Shown: positions 30,420-40,176, counted from the stretch's first letter. The stretch is 41,486 nucleotides of DNA from Prochloron sp. SulCav_FS08_3_32_3330 (GCA_020721205.1 DYNF01000029.1:1-41486); one strand, 5' to 3'. Notes: generated by a model not told the origin, from the sequence alone. Program-made: numbers and translations.

Positions 30420-33400
30420 CTAAACACTATTATTATCTAAAACTAACTTTAATTCTTCAATTAATTCAGGAAAATGATGTAAATTTTGCGTAATATTATC
30501 TACATCAAACTCAATTAAACTTTGAGAAAGTTGATAACTATAATTTAATAACGGTTGATATCTATATTCAATGCCTAATTTTTGCAAAGATTGGGAAAAT
30601 TGACGAATTTCACTAATTAAATGTTTTTGATTGATTTCTTGCCAAATTTCAGCTTTAATATTTTGTAATTGATTTAATAAATCAGGTAATTTATGAGTAA
30701 TTTCTGGAGTAAGTTTGTCCAAAATATTCGCTTTAATTTTATCTGTTGAACTAGCTTTTCCATTAATTCTACAACTAGAAGGAAATAGTTTTTGTAAAGC
30801 TTTAATAATGTCAAAACGATGCACAGGTTTTACTAAAAATTCCTCAATTTTGTCCGTTAAATTTTTATTATCTTTATATTCAACGGAAGCACTTAAAATT
30901 AAAATAGGAATGTTTTTTGTTTTTTCATTATTGCTAACTTTTTCAATAAATTTAATACTATCAAATTGAGGCATTTTTAAATCTAAAAAGATTAAACTTA
31001 TTGATTCTTGTTCGAGAATAGACATCGCATCTAAATCATTATTAGCAAAAAATAACTGATGATGACTATGCACAAAATAAGCTTTAATTAAGTCTAAATG
31101 AGACTGAATATCATCAATATATAAAATAGTTTGGGGCGGAAATTGATTAAGATCGGGATTAATTTCTGTTTCAAGATTTAGCAATAAATTATCTTCACAA
31201 ATTTGCACATTCGGAAAGGTAAAAGTAAAAATACTACCTTGATTTATTTGACTTTCTAAAGTAACAGTTCCCCCTAATATTTCCGTTAAACTTTTGGTTA
31301 AAGTTAACCCTAAACCAGTGTGATGATATTGTTCAGGAATACCCGTTTTAACCTGTTGAAATGCCTCAAAAATATCTTTTTGTTCTTGGGGATCAATGCC
31401 GATTCCTGTATCTTCAATTTTAATAATTAAAGTACAGGTTTTCATCAGTTCTTTTTGATCTGATTCTTGGAAATTTTCACTACTAACTAAGATTTTAAGA
31501 TAACCTTGATTGGTAAATTTTAAAGCATTCCCTACTACATTTAATAAAATTTGTCTAAGTCTAATTTTATCAAATATAATCACTTTAGGTACTAAGGTTT
31601 TAATTTCACTAATAAAATCTAATTTTTTACTTTGAATTTGATAAAGAAAAATCTCTTGAATATCCTGTAAAAATTGATATATATTAATCGGTTCATTATG
31701 TAATTGTAATTTTTTTGATTCAATTTTTGATAGATCTAAAATATCATTAATTAAAGCTAATAATGCCTCTCCACTTTTGACAATAGAATCTAAATAAGAT
31801 AGACTTAACGAATCTTCTATTTTCTCTTTTAATAATTCCGAAAACCCTAAAATTGCATTCATGGGAGTGCGGATCTCATAACTCATATTTGCCAAAAATT
31901 TATTTTTCGCTTCATTAGTCTGTGTTACTTGATTTTTGATAGTTTCTAAAGCCATATTTTTTAAAGTTAATTCTGCTTTTTGTTTCTGTTCTTGTTCTAA
32001 TTTTTTTTCTAATAAAATTTCAGCGACTTTTCTTTCTTCAATATCTTCTAACATTAAAATAAAATAAAGTGGTCTTTTTTCTTCATCTTTAATTAAAGAT
32101 AAAAATAAATGTCCCCACCGACAAGAATTATCAGATATTTGATAACATTTTTCTTCTTTAAAATAGGCTTTTTCACCCTTTACAATTTCCTCTAAAATTC
32201 TAGCAAAAGATTGATCAGATTCTTCTAGTCTAAATTCCATAAAATTTTTGTTTAAAATCTCTGATTGATCCAGTGCAAAAAATTGACAAAATTTCTGATT
32301 GATTTGGATAATTTCCCCAGTCAAAGATAAAATACTCATCCCCATTTCTGCTTGTTCAAATATCCCTCTAAAACGGGCTTCACTATCATTTAAAGCCTGT
32401 TGAGTTTGTTTAATATCTGTTAATTCTGTCATAACAATTCCTACCCCTTGATCATTAATTTTAATAAAGCTTAAAACTACTCCATTATAATTACCATTAT
32501 TCGTATTATAAGGATGAATACGCATCAAAAAATAATCATTAGTTTTCTTAATTTTAACCTCTTTTTCTATTACTTTTTGCGTTTGTTCCACTTCCTGTAA
32601 TAATTCTAATAAATTTTGACAGTCTAAATTATGAGTTAAATGATTAATCGGTCGCTCAATATCCGTATCTAATAAATTAATTGCTACTGTTGCAGAGGGG
32701 GTAAATTTACGAATTTTTAACTCTTTATCTAAAAAAATAACCCCAATATTACTACTACATAATAACTTATTTATCTCATTACTCCATTGAGTTAAATCTT
32801 TAATTTTTGATTGATACTCAGTATTAACTATATATAATTCTTCATTTATATTTTGTAATTCCTCATTTGTTGACTGTTGTTCCTCATTCGTTGTTTCTAA
32901 TTCTTCAATCGTAGTCTGTAAATTTTCTTTATTCTGTTGTAATTCATTCTCTAATTCTACAATGCGTTGTGCTGATTCTACCTCGATCTGATCTTTCTCC
33001 GGTTTTTCCGCTATCTGAGGATCAATTTCAGTCTCAATTACGACCATTAAAAAATCGTCAACCGCTTGATTTCCATCACAATAACTCACTTTTACTCTTA
33101 AATTACGGCTTTCTGTCTCACTTTCCTCTAAATAAATCCCCGTATATAACACAGAACGGTTATTTCTTCCTGCACGGTGTAAAGCGGTACTAACAGGGAC
33201 TTGTAAAACCTTGGGTAACATCACAGTAATCTCTTTTGTAATGCGTCCTCTGGGCATTTGTAACACTTTTGCACCATCAGAAATTAAATGAATTAACTCC
33301 TGATTTCGATTAACTAAAAGGCAGGTATAACCCCGATCTTCCATAAAATTACCCATTGCTTCATCTAAAATAGGATCAAAACGATATTGAGGATTTCTCT

Positions 33401-34928
33401 CTATTTTAGAAGGAAAACTGAGGGAAGTGGGGAAAATTTGATTGTCTGATTGTTTAATCGGCAACCTCACATTACGACGTTTTTGATAAATGCGATATTG
33501 TTCGTGGAGGGGAATAAATTCACCCTCAATTTCCCCGGTAGTTTCTGCCATTCCTAAAAATAAAATACCCTTAACTATGAGGGAAAAATGCAACATTCTC
33601 AAAACTTGTTGTTGTAATTTTGGTTGCATATAAATTAAAACATTACGACAACTAATGAGGTTCATTCGAGTAAAACCTGCATTTTTTACGAGGTTATGAG
33701 GTGCAAATATGAGTAAATCTCGTATTTTTCGAGAGATAATAAAGCTTTGATTGCGAAAAGTAAAATATTTTACCAGACGATCCGCAGAAATATCCTTGGC
33801 AATACTTTCAGGATAAATACCTTCAGAGGCTTTAGCCAGTGCTTCATTATCTATATCCGTGGCAAAAATTTTCACATTAAACATTTTGCCTGTTCTTTCT
33901 ATTGCCTCATGAATTAAGATCGCCATAGAATAGGCTTCTTCCCCTGTTGAACAGGCTGTTATCCATACTCTTAACTGTTGTTTATCTTCTAAACTACTGA
34001 TTAAATTAGGAATTATTTGAGTTTCTAAATATGTCCATACCTCTTTATCTCTAAAAAAACGAGTAACTCCGATTAAAAGATCATTCCTTAAGAGGGATAT
34101 TTGATCAAAATTTTTCTCTAAATAAGCAACATAATCAGGTAAATTATTAAATCCGGCTAAAGAACAACGACGATAAATACGACGGGAAAGGGTAGTTAAT
34201 TTATAAGAAGAAAAATCTATTTCTTCAGATTCATTTAAGAGTTTAATAATACTATTTAAGATATTATCTTCAATTTTTATCTCTAAATTCATCTCTTTTT
34301 GTCTTTGAAAATTGTGCATTTGGACTAAATCATAAATACTTTGGGCAATATCTTTCGCTGATAAAACCTGATCAATCACACCAGTGGCGATCGCACTTTG
34401 GGGCATTCCGTCAAACTCGGCGGTAAGGGGGGATTGAACGAAACACAGACCTCCATTTTGACTAATCGTTTGTAAACCGATCGTCCCATCAGTTCCCGTG
34501 CCTGAAAGCACTACTCCCACAGCTTTTTCATGACAGTCTTCCCCTAGAGACTGAAAAAATAAATCAATGGGAAAATGGGGATGATGACGGTTTTGTTCCT
34601 GTTCAATCAGACTTAAATGACGATTTTTAATAATTAAATTATGACGTGGAGGGATTAAATAGATTCTATTCGGTTCTAGTTTCATCCCATCGCTAACTCT
34701 GTTAACTACCATTTGAGTATGGCGTTCTAATAACTCTTTCATTAAACTCTTAAAATCGGGAGAAAGATGCTGGATCACAACAAAAGTTGCCCCGCTATCG
34801 GGGGGCAGATGATCAAAAAATTCTTCTAAGGCGCGCAATCCTCCGGCGGAAGCACCTATTCCTACCACAAAAAAGTTCTCAGTTTTATTTTGAGATAAAC
34901 AGTCCAAATTTTCTTGATCTTGAGACAT
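30420..34928 (-). CDS. CheB-CheR-PAS hybrid histidine kinase with Tyr at the phosphate-accepting position
   Basis: A 1502-residue multidomain protein. In order: CheB methylesterase (about 15-200; GIGASAGGLRALEEFF, IQHLSPDF, LSGTGTDGTIG); CheR methyltransferase (about 220-480; WITACSTGEEAYSMAILI, NLISCRNVLIYM); a flexible part with a Gln/Glu coiled coil (about 645-720); PAS domains (about 720-970); HisKA; HATPase; and a receiver (about 1270-1390), then a helical tail. HisKA reads FLANMSYEIRTPMNAI: Tyr1017 (TAT at 31878-31880) replaces the usual His. The ATP site (NVVGNALKFT, DTGIGIDPQ, HHTGLGLTL) and receiver Asp1316 (LIFLDLKMPQ) look intact. CheB-CheR fusions of this type are common in cyanobacteria and need not serve chemotaxis. 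No chemotaxis genes are adjacent. Confidence 0.9.
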   Translation of the reverse strand: MSQDQENLDCLSQNKTENFFVVGIGASAGGLRALEEFFDHLPPDSGATFVVIQHLSPDFKSLMKELLERHTQMVVNRVSDGMKLEPNRIYLIPPRHNLIIKNRHLSLIEQEQNRHHPHFPIDLFFQSLGEDCHEKAVGVVLSGTGTDGTIGLQTISQNGGLCFVQSPLTAEFDGMPQSAIATGVIDQVLSAKDIAQSIYDLVQMHNFQRQKEMNLEIKIEDNILNSIIKLLNESEEIDFSSYKLTTLSRRIYRRCSLAGFNNLPDYVAYLEKNFDQISLLRNDLLIGVTRFFRDKEVWTYLETQIIPNLISSLEDKQQLRVWITACSTGEEAYSMAILIHEAIERTGKMFNVKIFATDIDNEALAKASEGIYPESIAKDISADRLVKYFTFRNQSFIISRKIRDLLIFAPHNLVKNAGFTRMNLISCRNVLIYMQPKLQQQVLRMLHFSLIVKGILFLGMAETTGEIEGEFIPLHEQYRIYQKRRNVRLPIKQSDNQIFPTSLSFPSKIERNPQYRFDPILDEAMGNFMEDRGYTCLLVNRNQELIHLISDGAKVLQMPRGRITKEITVMLPKVLQVPVSTALHRAGRNNRSVLYTGIYLEESETESRNLRVKVSYCDGNQAVDDFLMVVIETEIDPQIAEKPEKDQIEVESAQRIVELENELQQNKENLQTTIEELETTNEEQQSTNEELQNINEELYIVNTEYQSKIKDLTQWSNEINKLLCSSNIGVIFLDKELKIRKFTPSATVAINLLDTDIERPINHLTHNLDCQNLLELLQEVEQTQKVIEKEVKIKKTNDYFLMRIHPYNTNNGNYNGVVLSFIKINDQGVGIVMTELTDIKQTQQALNDSEARFRGIFEQAEMGMSILSLTGEIIQINQKFCQFFALDQSEILNKNFMEFRLEESDQSFARILEEIVKGEKAYFKEEKCYQISDNSCRWGHLFLSLIKDEEKRPLYFILMLEDIEERKVAEILLEKKLEQEQKQKAELTLKNMALETIKNQVTQTNEAKNKFLANMSYEIRTPMNAILGFSELLKEKIEDSLSLSYLDSIVKSGEALLALINDILDLSKIESKKLQLHNEPINIYQFLQDIQEIFLYQIQSKKLDFISEIKTLVPKVIIFDKIRLRQILLNVVGNALKFTNQGYLKILVSSENFQESDQKELMKTCTLIIKIEDTGIGIDPQEQKDIFEAFQQVKTGIPEQYHHTGLGLTLTKSLTEILGGTVTLESQINQGSIFTFTFPNVQICEDNLLLNLETEINPDLNQFPPQTILYIDDIQSHLDLIKAYFVHSHHQLFFANNDLDAMSILEQESISLIFLDLKMPQFDSIKFIEKVSNNEKTKNIPILILSASVEYKDNKNLTDKIEEFLVKPVHRFDIIKALQKLFPSSCRINGKASSTDKIKANILDKLTPEITHKLPDLLNQLQNIKAEIWQEINQKHLISEIRQFSQSLQKLGIEYRYQPLLNYSYQLSQSLIEFDVDNITQNLHHFPELIEELKLVLDNNSV

Positions 34929-35159
34929 TGACTTAATTTTTAGATAAAGAAAAGATTTTAATTCATTTTAATACTTATTTTTTCTTTTGGGATACTTTTT
35001 TACAATTATATATATTTTTTCTTTTTGATTTAATTATTTAAACACAAATAGAAAAGAAGAATAAAATTGCTTTCAACTAATCTTACTTTCTTATTCTTGA
35101 ATTTTATTTGTTATTTTATGCTAAATTAAATTATGAATTAATATTAACTTATTTTCACA

Positions 35160-35963
35160 ATGATCTTAGAAAAAAAAGAATTAAAAATCGGTTGGTTATA
35201 TCCAACTTTAATGAGTACCTACGGCGATCGGGGTAATGTTATTTGTATCCAAAAGCGTTGTCAGTGGCGAAATATTGCCGTTTCTATTATTCCTTTAGAA
35301 CAAAAAACTGACCCTCAATTATTTCAGGAAGTGGATTTAATTGTAGGGGGAGGAGCGCAAGATCGTCAACAAGAAATCGTGATGCGAGACTTAAAAGGGG
35401 CAAAAGCAGAAGCTTTTAAAGCTAAAATTGAAACGGGTACACCCGGCGTTTTTACCTGTGGTTCTCCTCAACTTTTGGGGCATTATTATGAACCTGCTTT
35501 AGGGCAAAAAATCGAAGGTTTGGGCATTTTAGACTTAGTAAGTAAACACCCGGGCATTAAAGCTCGTCGTTGTATTGGCAATGTAGTATTTGAAGTTACA
35601 GCCGAACCTTTAGCACAAGATTTGAAATTAATGTTAGGAAAAACCCCGATTGTGGTAGGATTTGAAAATCATGGCGGACGTACTTATTTAGGGCAAGTTG
35701 AGCCTTTTGGAAAGGTGATTAAAGGTTATGGGAATAATGGAGAAGATGGTTGGGAAGGGGCTTTTTATCACAATGCGATCGCCACTTATTCCCATGGACC
35801 GTTATTACCAAAAAATCCTTTTTTGGCTGACTGGCTTATTATTCAAGCATTGCAACAAAAATATCAACAAACAATTTCTTTAACAAAACTTGATGATACT
35901 GTTGCATTTCAGGCACGTCAAGCTATGTTTAATAAACTAGAATTAGCTCATATTGATAATTAA
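35160..35963 (+). CDS. gatD: GatD-type glutamine amidotransferase (lipid II isoglutaminyl synthase subunit)
   Basis: A class I glutamine amidotransferase of the CobQ/GatD type. In MurT-GatD complexes it supplies ammonia for amidation of the peptidoglycan stem. The nucleophile Cys100 lies in PGVFTCGSPQLLGHY, and a late His lies in YSHGPLLPKNP. The N-terminal LYPTLMSTYGDRGNVI is characteristic, and 267 residues is a normal length. MurT is not beside it in this window. The stop codon lies inside a short tandem heptamer repeat. Its role with MurT is by family. Confidence 0.86.
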   Translation: MILEKKELKIGWLYPTLMSTYGDRGNVICIQKRCQWRNIAVSIIPLEQKTDPQLFQEVDLIVGGGAQDRQQEIVMRDLKGAKAEAFKAKIETGTPGVFTCGSPQLLGHYYEPALGQKIEGLGILDLVSKHPGIKARRCIGNVVFEVTAEPLAQDLKLMLGKTPIVVGFENHGGRTYLGQVEPFGKVIKGYGNNGEDGWEGAFYHNAIATYSHGPLLPKNPFLADWLIIQALQQKYQQTISLTKLDDTVAFQARQAMFNKLELAHIDN

Positions 35964-35990
35964 TAATTAATAATTAATAATTAATAATTA
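35958..35990. repeat. Tandem heptamer AATTAAT, about 4.7 copies
   Basis: The perfect 7-bp unit begins inside the last codons of gatD, so the stop codon TAA is part of the repeat. Confidence 0.88.
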
Positions 35991-36037
35991 TCTCAATAAA
36001 AAATAAATTTATCTTACTTAATATTATTGAAATAAAC

Positions 36038-37012
36038 ATGAATGGAAATTTACTCGAAGATAATACCAAAGGACTGTTACTTTTAATTCTCCCTTTAGCG
36101 GTAGCAATTATTTTTGTTTATCAATTTTGGTATATCATTTTAGGATTATTTATCTTAATAATTATTGCCCAAATTTGGCAAAATTATCAATGGAAACAAT
36201 GGACTTTTCAAGTTAATCCTTTTTTCAATGAATTAATTATTGAAAATCAAGGTTGTTTAACTCCTTTAGATTTATCAGTAAAAGCTAATTTAACAGCTAA
36301 AGCCGCTCAAAATTTTCTGGAAAAAAAAGCCGAAGAATATGGCGCACAAAAGAAATTTTATGATGATAAAGGAGTAATTTATTATTTCTTAACAGCGAAT
36401 GCTTTACAAAGTATTTTTGAAGATAGTGAACCTTTATCTTTAGCGGCTACTCTTACAGAAGAAAAAGCAGAAACTGACCTTAAAACTGTTACTAATATAG
36501 GAGATTTATTTGAGGAAGATCAAATAATAGAAACTGATGAAAATGAGGAGGATGAAGAATATTTAGAAGATGAAGATTTAGAAGAAGATCAAGAATTAGG
36601 AATTTTATCTTTAGCATCTGCATTAGATGAGATTGAAGAAACAACTCATCATGAAATGACCATTCAAGAAATGGCTAAATTAGTAGAAGTTACAGAAGAT
36701 TCCCCCTTACCTCTTGAGTTACAAGAAGATAATGCTGGAGAAAATTCAGTGAAAAAAATTGCCGAATTAATAGAATTAGATCAAACAGAAAATGTAACTC
36801 AAACAACCACAAAAACGATTAATTATCAATCCCTGAGACTCAAACAAAATGAATTAGCAAAACGTCTGGATATTCATTATAATACCATTGGCAAACGTAA
36901 ATCTGATTCAGATTTTCCCCAATGGACGCAAAGACGAGATCCTGATAATATAGCATGGGAATATTTACCAAAAATTAAACTTTTTGCCCCCATAGAAATC
37001 AAAAATAATTAG
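36038..37012 (+). CDS. Membrane-anchored protein with winged-helix-like and HTH-like domains
   Basis: A 324-residue protein with no family I can name. Two N-terminal hydrophobic helices (about 13-31 and 33-47, LLLLILPLAVAIIFVYQFWY and following) anchor it. Residues 60-128 resemble a winged helix (LTPLDLSVKANLTAKAAQNF, then EYGAQKKFYDDKGVIYYFL). An acidic linker (145-190; EDEEYLEDEDLEEDQELG) follows. The last 55 residues look like a helix-turn-helix (LRLKQNELAKRLDIHYNTIG) ending in a short DPDNIAWEYLP module. It lies 74 bp after gatD on the same strand and may be cotranscribed. A membrane-tethered regulator is one reading; function is unproven. Confidence 0.7.
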   Translation: MNGNLLEDNTKGLLLLILPLAVAIIFVYQFWYIILGLFILIIIAQIWQNYQWKQWTFQVNPFFNELIIENQGCLTPLDLSVKANLTAKAAQNFLEKKAEEYGAQKKFYDDKGVIYYFLTANALQSIFEDSEPLSLAATLTEEKAETDLKTVTNIGDLFEEDQIIETDENEEDEEYLEDEDLEEDQELGILSLASALDEIEETTHHEMTIQEMAKLVEVTEDSPLPLELQEDNAGENSVKKIAELIELDQTENVTQTTTKTINYQSLRLKQNELAKRLDIHYNTIGKRKSDSDFPQWTQRRDPDNIAWEYLPKIKLFAPIEIKNN

Positions 37013-37063
37013 GTTTGTTGTTGTGCTTTAGCACCACATTAGCGCTAAAGCCCAACAACGAGC
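37013..37063. repeat. Hairpin repeat GTTTGTTGTTGTGCTTTAGCAC...CCCAACAACGAGC
   Basis: The arms GTTTGTTGTTGTGCTTTAGC and GCTAAAGCCCAACAACGAGC pair with mismatches. It is a member of the 3161/13970/30250 family and starts immediately after the stop codon at 37012. Confidence 0.75.
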
Positions 37064-37076
37064 CTTCTTTTTATTG

Positions 37077-37679
37077 TTACTTTATTTCATAACCTAAAGA
37101 TAATATACCAAGAATTTTACTTAAATCATTAATTAAATATTCAGTTAAATCAATAGATACCTCATTGTTTTCTAATTGTAAAAATTTCCAAATATTACCC
37201 GTTGTTACTGCACCATAAATAATCGGAATTTCGTTACCTTCCTGTTGATTAAAAATTTGACCAGCAATCATTTCAGCTATACATTGACCTAGACCACCAT
37301 TTAAGTTTTCTTTCTTAGCTTCAATAATTGCAAAAACGGGAACTTTAATAAATAATTGTTCAGAAGATTTACTAAATAAAAAATCACAAGTTCCATTTAA
37401 TCCTTTACTAATATCCACATTAAATTCTGTCCCCGAAAAAAGACTAATTTTTCCGTTCATTTTTTTTCTGATTTCAATTAAAATAGGGGTAATAATCATT
37501 TCAGATCGAGATTTTTCTGTATTAATAGCTAAAGCTAAAGCTAGATTATCTTTTAATGTTTGTTGAAGAAAATCACTAGGTTCAATGGGGTTTATTGTAG
37601 CAAAAAAATCAATTTCTTCTTTAATAATTAAATTAAATTTTTTTTGAACTTTACTTAAATTAAATTCACTATAAGACAT
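37077..37679 (-). CDS. PD-(D/E)XK nuclease-like protein, orphan
   Basis: A 200-residue protein with the nuclease-like pattern Glu60 ([11 protein letters not shown]), Asp99 ([12 protein letters not shown]) and Glu120-Ala-Lys122 ([12 protein letters not shown]), followed by [13 protein letters not shown] and [17 protein letters not shown]. This resembles the N-terminal nuclease part of some type I restriction subunits and stand-alone cyanobacterial proteins. No methyltransferase or helicase is beside it, so it is probably not part of an intact restriction system. It is convergent with the membrane-anchored gene and divergent from the ABC1 kinase gene. Confidence 0.74.
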   Translation of the reverse strand: MSYSEFNLSKVQKKFNLIIKEEIDFFATINPIEPSDFLQQTLKDNLALALAINTEKSRSEMIITPILIEIRKKMNGKISLFSGTEFNVDISKGLNGTCDFLFSKSSEQLFIKVPVFAIIEAKKENLNGGLGQCIAEMIAGQIFNQQEGNEIPIIYGAVTTGNIWKFLQLENNEVSIDLTEYLINDLSKILGILSLGYEIK

Positions 37680-37899
37680 AATTGTATTACTCCTTATTAT
37701 TGTTGTCTATTCCCTATCCCTTTTTAAGATTAAATAATTATTCCAATCTAAATAGGACTGCTATCTTTGATTTTAGTTTAACTTTTGCAAATTATCTGAT
37801 CAAATTTGTCTCAATCAAGTAAAAATGCTATATATTAAAAGAGATAAGAAAAATATTAATTTTTGTTACATAAATAAAATAGAGGTTTAACATAACATC

Positions 37900-39606
37900 G
37901 TGAGTCAGCATTCTGCACTATTGGCAAAAGATACTGCTCCCAAAATACCACTCTGGCGTTATGATTACGAGGCGATCGCTCGATATTATAATTTTCGCCC
38001 TTGGCTTTATATTTGGCGCAGTTTAACCATTGTTTGGTATTTTGGTAACTTTATTTTGCATTTATTATTTGATCATTGGTATGATCAAACTGATAGAAAT
38101 AAAGGCAAAAGAGCGAATGAAATTAGGGAAATTTTAACCCGTTTAGGACCCACTTTTATTAAAGTTGGTCAAGCTTTATCTACACGCCCAGATTTAATTA
38201 AAAGAAACTATTTAGATGAATTAATTAAACTACAAGATCAACTTCCACCCTTTGATAATGGATTAGCATTTTCGATTATTGAAATGGAATTAGGTCGCCC
38301 TATAGATGAAATTTATCGAGAAATTTCACCCCATCCGATCGCCGCCGCAAGTTTAGGACAAGTTTATCGTGCCATATTGCATACAGGGGAAGAAGTTGCT
38401 GTTAAAGTACAACGCCCAAATTTACGTCCTTTGTTATCATTAGATTTATATATTATGCGGTGGGGAGCGAGTTGGATTGCCCCATTTTTACCCTTAAATT
38501 TAGGTCATAATTTAAACCTAATTGTAGACGAATTTGGCACTAAATTATTTGAAGAAATAGACTATCTAAATGAAGGGAGAAATGCCGAAAAATTTGCCAC
38601 AAATTTCCTCAATGATCCCGAAGTGAAAGTACCTTGTATTTATTGGCGTTATACTAATCATAAAGTTTTAACTTTAGAATGGATTAACGGTTATAAACTT
38701 AACGATATTGATGGGATGAAAGCCGCAGGTTTTAATCCTGATGAAATAATTAGAATCGGTGTTACTTCGGGCTTAAAACAATTACTTGAACATGGATTTT
38801 TTCACGCTGATCCTCATCCCGGAAATTTATTTGCTACCAGCGAAGGACAAATGGCTTATATAGATTTTGGCATGATGGATCAACTAGAAGAAGAAACAAA
38901 AGAAACCATTGCTAGTTCCGTTGTCCAATTAATTAATAAAGATTATAATGCCTTAGCAAGAGATTTTATAACTTTAGGATTTTTAGCACCAAATACGGAT
39001 ATAACACCAATTATTCCGGCTTTAGAAAAAGTTTTTAGTAAAGCAGTCGGAGAAAAAGTAAGCGACTTTAATTTCAAAACTATCACCGATGAATTTTCGG
39101 AATTAATGTATGAATATCCCTTCAGAGTACCCGCTAAATTTGCGTTAATTATTCGATCTTTAGTCACTCAAGAAGGATTAGCATTAAGTTTAAATCCTAA
39201 TTTTAAAATAGTGGAAGTTTCCTATCCTTATATTTCTGGTCGTTTATTAACAGGGGAATCTCCTCAATTAAGAAGACGCTTATTAGATATATTATTTAAA
39301 GATGGAAAATTCCAATGGCAAAGATTAGAAAATATGATATCTATTGCCCGATCAGATAATCAATTTGATCTACTACCAACGGCACAAATTGGCATCCAAT
39401 TTTTATTATCCCCAGAAGGTCGTTATTTACGCAATCAACTATTAATTGCATTAACAGAAAATGAAAGATTACACACAGAAGAAGTGCAACGAATTTGGAG
39501 TTTAGTTAAAGATGAATTTAAACCCCAAAAAATATTTGATGTTGCCCTCAATACCTTCCGTAATTTTTCCACAAATAACGTAGCGGCAATTATTCCTAAA
39601 GAATAA
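37900..39606 (+). CDS. ABC1/UbiB-family atypical kinase (AarF/ADCK)
   Basis: A 568-residue ABC1 kinase. In the family these act in quinone or prenyl-lipid metabolism at membranes. The signature KxGQ motif is at 88-91 (FIKVGQALSTRPDL), the Ala-rich loop AAASLGQVY at 148-156, the ATP-binding Lys at about 169 (VAVKVQRP), the catalytic loop HADPHPGN at 302-309, and the metal-binding DFG at 322-324. The start is GTG at 37900. The C-terminal end has hydrophobic helices. It stands alone, with a palindromic repeat after its stop. The substrate is unknown. Confidence 0.93.
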   Translation: MSQHSALLAKDTAPKIPLWRYDYEAIARYYNFRPWLYIWRSLTIVWYFGNFILHLLFDHWYDQTDRNKGKRANEIREILTRLGPTFIKVGQALSTRPDLIKRNYLDELIKLQDQLPPFDNGLAFSIIEMELGRPIDEIYREISPHPIAAASLGQVYRAILHTGEEVAVKVQRPNLRPLLSLDLYIMRWGASWIAPFLPLNLGHNLNLIVDEFGTKLFEEIDYLNEGRNAEKFATNFLNDPEVKVPCIYWRYTNHKVLTLEWINGYKLNDIDGMKAAGFNPDEIIRIGVTSGLKQLLEHGFFHADPHPGNLFATSEGQMAYIDFGMMDQLEEETKETIASSVVQLINKDYNALARDFITLGFLAPNTDITPIIPALEKVFSKAVGEKVSDFNFKTITDEFSELMYEYPFRVPAKFALIIRSLVTQEGLALSLNPNFKIVEVSYPYISGRLLTGESPQLRRRLLDILFKDGKFQWQRLENMISIARSDNQFDLLPTAQIGIQFLLSPEGRYLRNQLLIALTENERLHTEEVQRIWSLVKDEFKPQKIFDVALNTFRNFSTNNVAAIIPKE

Positions 39607-39650
39607 CAACAATTTAAAAATTGTACAGCAAAAAACGAGGAAAAAGGGAC

Positions 39651-39718
39651 AAAAAAGTCGGGGATTTTATTCTAGTTAATCTTTAAATATTAAGGATTTA
39701 GTAAAAGCCCCGACTTTT
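39651..39718. repeat. Palindromic repeat with AAAAGTCGGGGATTTT arms, copy 2
   Basis: The arms AAAAAGTCGGGGATTTT and TAAAAGCCCCGACTTTT pair. The interior matches the reverse complement of the copy at 5367-5433. It lies between convergent ABC1 kinase and HicB genes and may end both. Confidence 0.85.
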
Positions 39719-39724
39719 AAGAAT

Positions 39725-39907
39725 TTATGATTCAAAATATGTAGGTAAATTATCTTCTTCTAAAGCTTTAATATAACCATTAATAGCTTCCTTAATATTT
39801 TCTAAAGCTATTGCTTTAGTTTCACCTTGAGAAATACAACCTTTTAAACTAGGACATTCGGCGATCCAATATCCATCTTCATCAGTATAAAGTACAACTT
39901 GTCTCAT
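39725..39907 (-). CDS. Orphan HicB-family antitoxin
   Basis: The 60-residue core MRQVVLYTDEDGYWIAECPS followed by LKGCISQGETKAIALENIKE is the HicB antitoxin fold, in which HicB blocks the RNase toxin HicA. I chose the internal ATG (39905-39907) because the longer frame's first 19 residues are poorly conserved-looking and basic. No hicA-like gene lies on either side, so this seems an orphan. It is preceded by an intergenic stretch (39908-40216) with only a terminator at 40149-40176. Confidence 0.78.
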   Translation of the reverse strand: MRQVVLYTDEDGYWIAECPSLKGCISQGETKAIALENIKEAINGYIKALEEDNLPTYFES

Positions 39908-40148
39908 TCTAGTAACTATTTTCAATTTATTTAAGTTTTTAATTATTATTTTTGATTTTAGCATTTTTCACAAAAAATAATCACCCAATGCTGTCTTCGG
40001 CGATCGCCCCTTAAAACTTCCCTTCTTTCAAAAGAGATCGCTCCTTAACAAAAGTTCAATAATTAGTAGTTTTTTTAGAAAATTTTAAGAATTTAGTAGC
40101 TGATTATAGCTTATAACTAATCTGTTTGTGAGAAATGCGGGTCAAAAG

Positions 40149-40176
40149 AAAACCTCCAGCCGGAGGTTTCTTTTTG
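40149..40176. terminator. Strong intrinsic terminator hairpin
   Basis: AAACCTCC-AGCC-GGAGGTTT followed by CTTTTTG on plus, and TTTTCTTTTG on minus, so it could work both ways. It lies 40 bp after the stop of the minus-strand gene at 40217. Confidence 0.82.
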
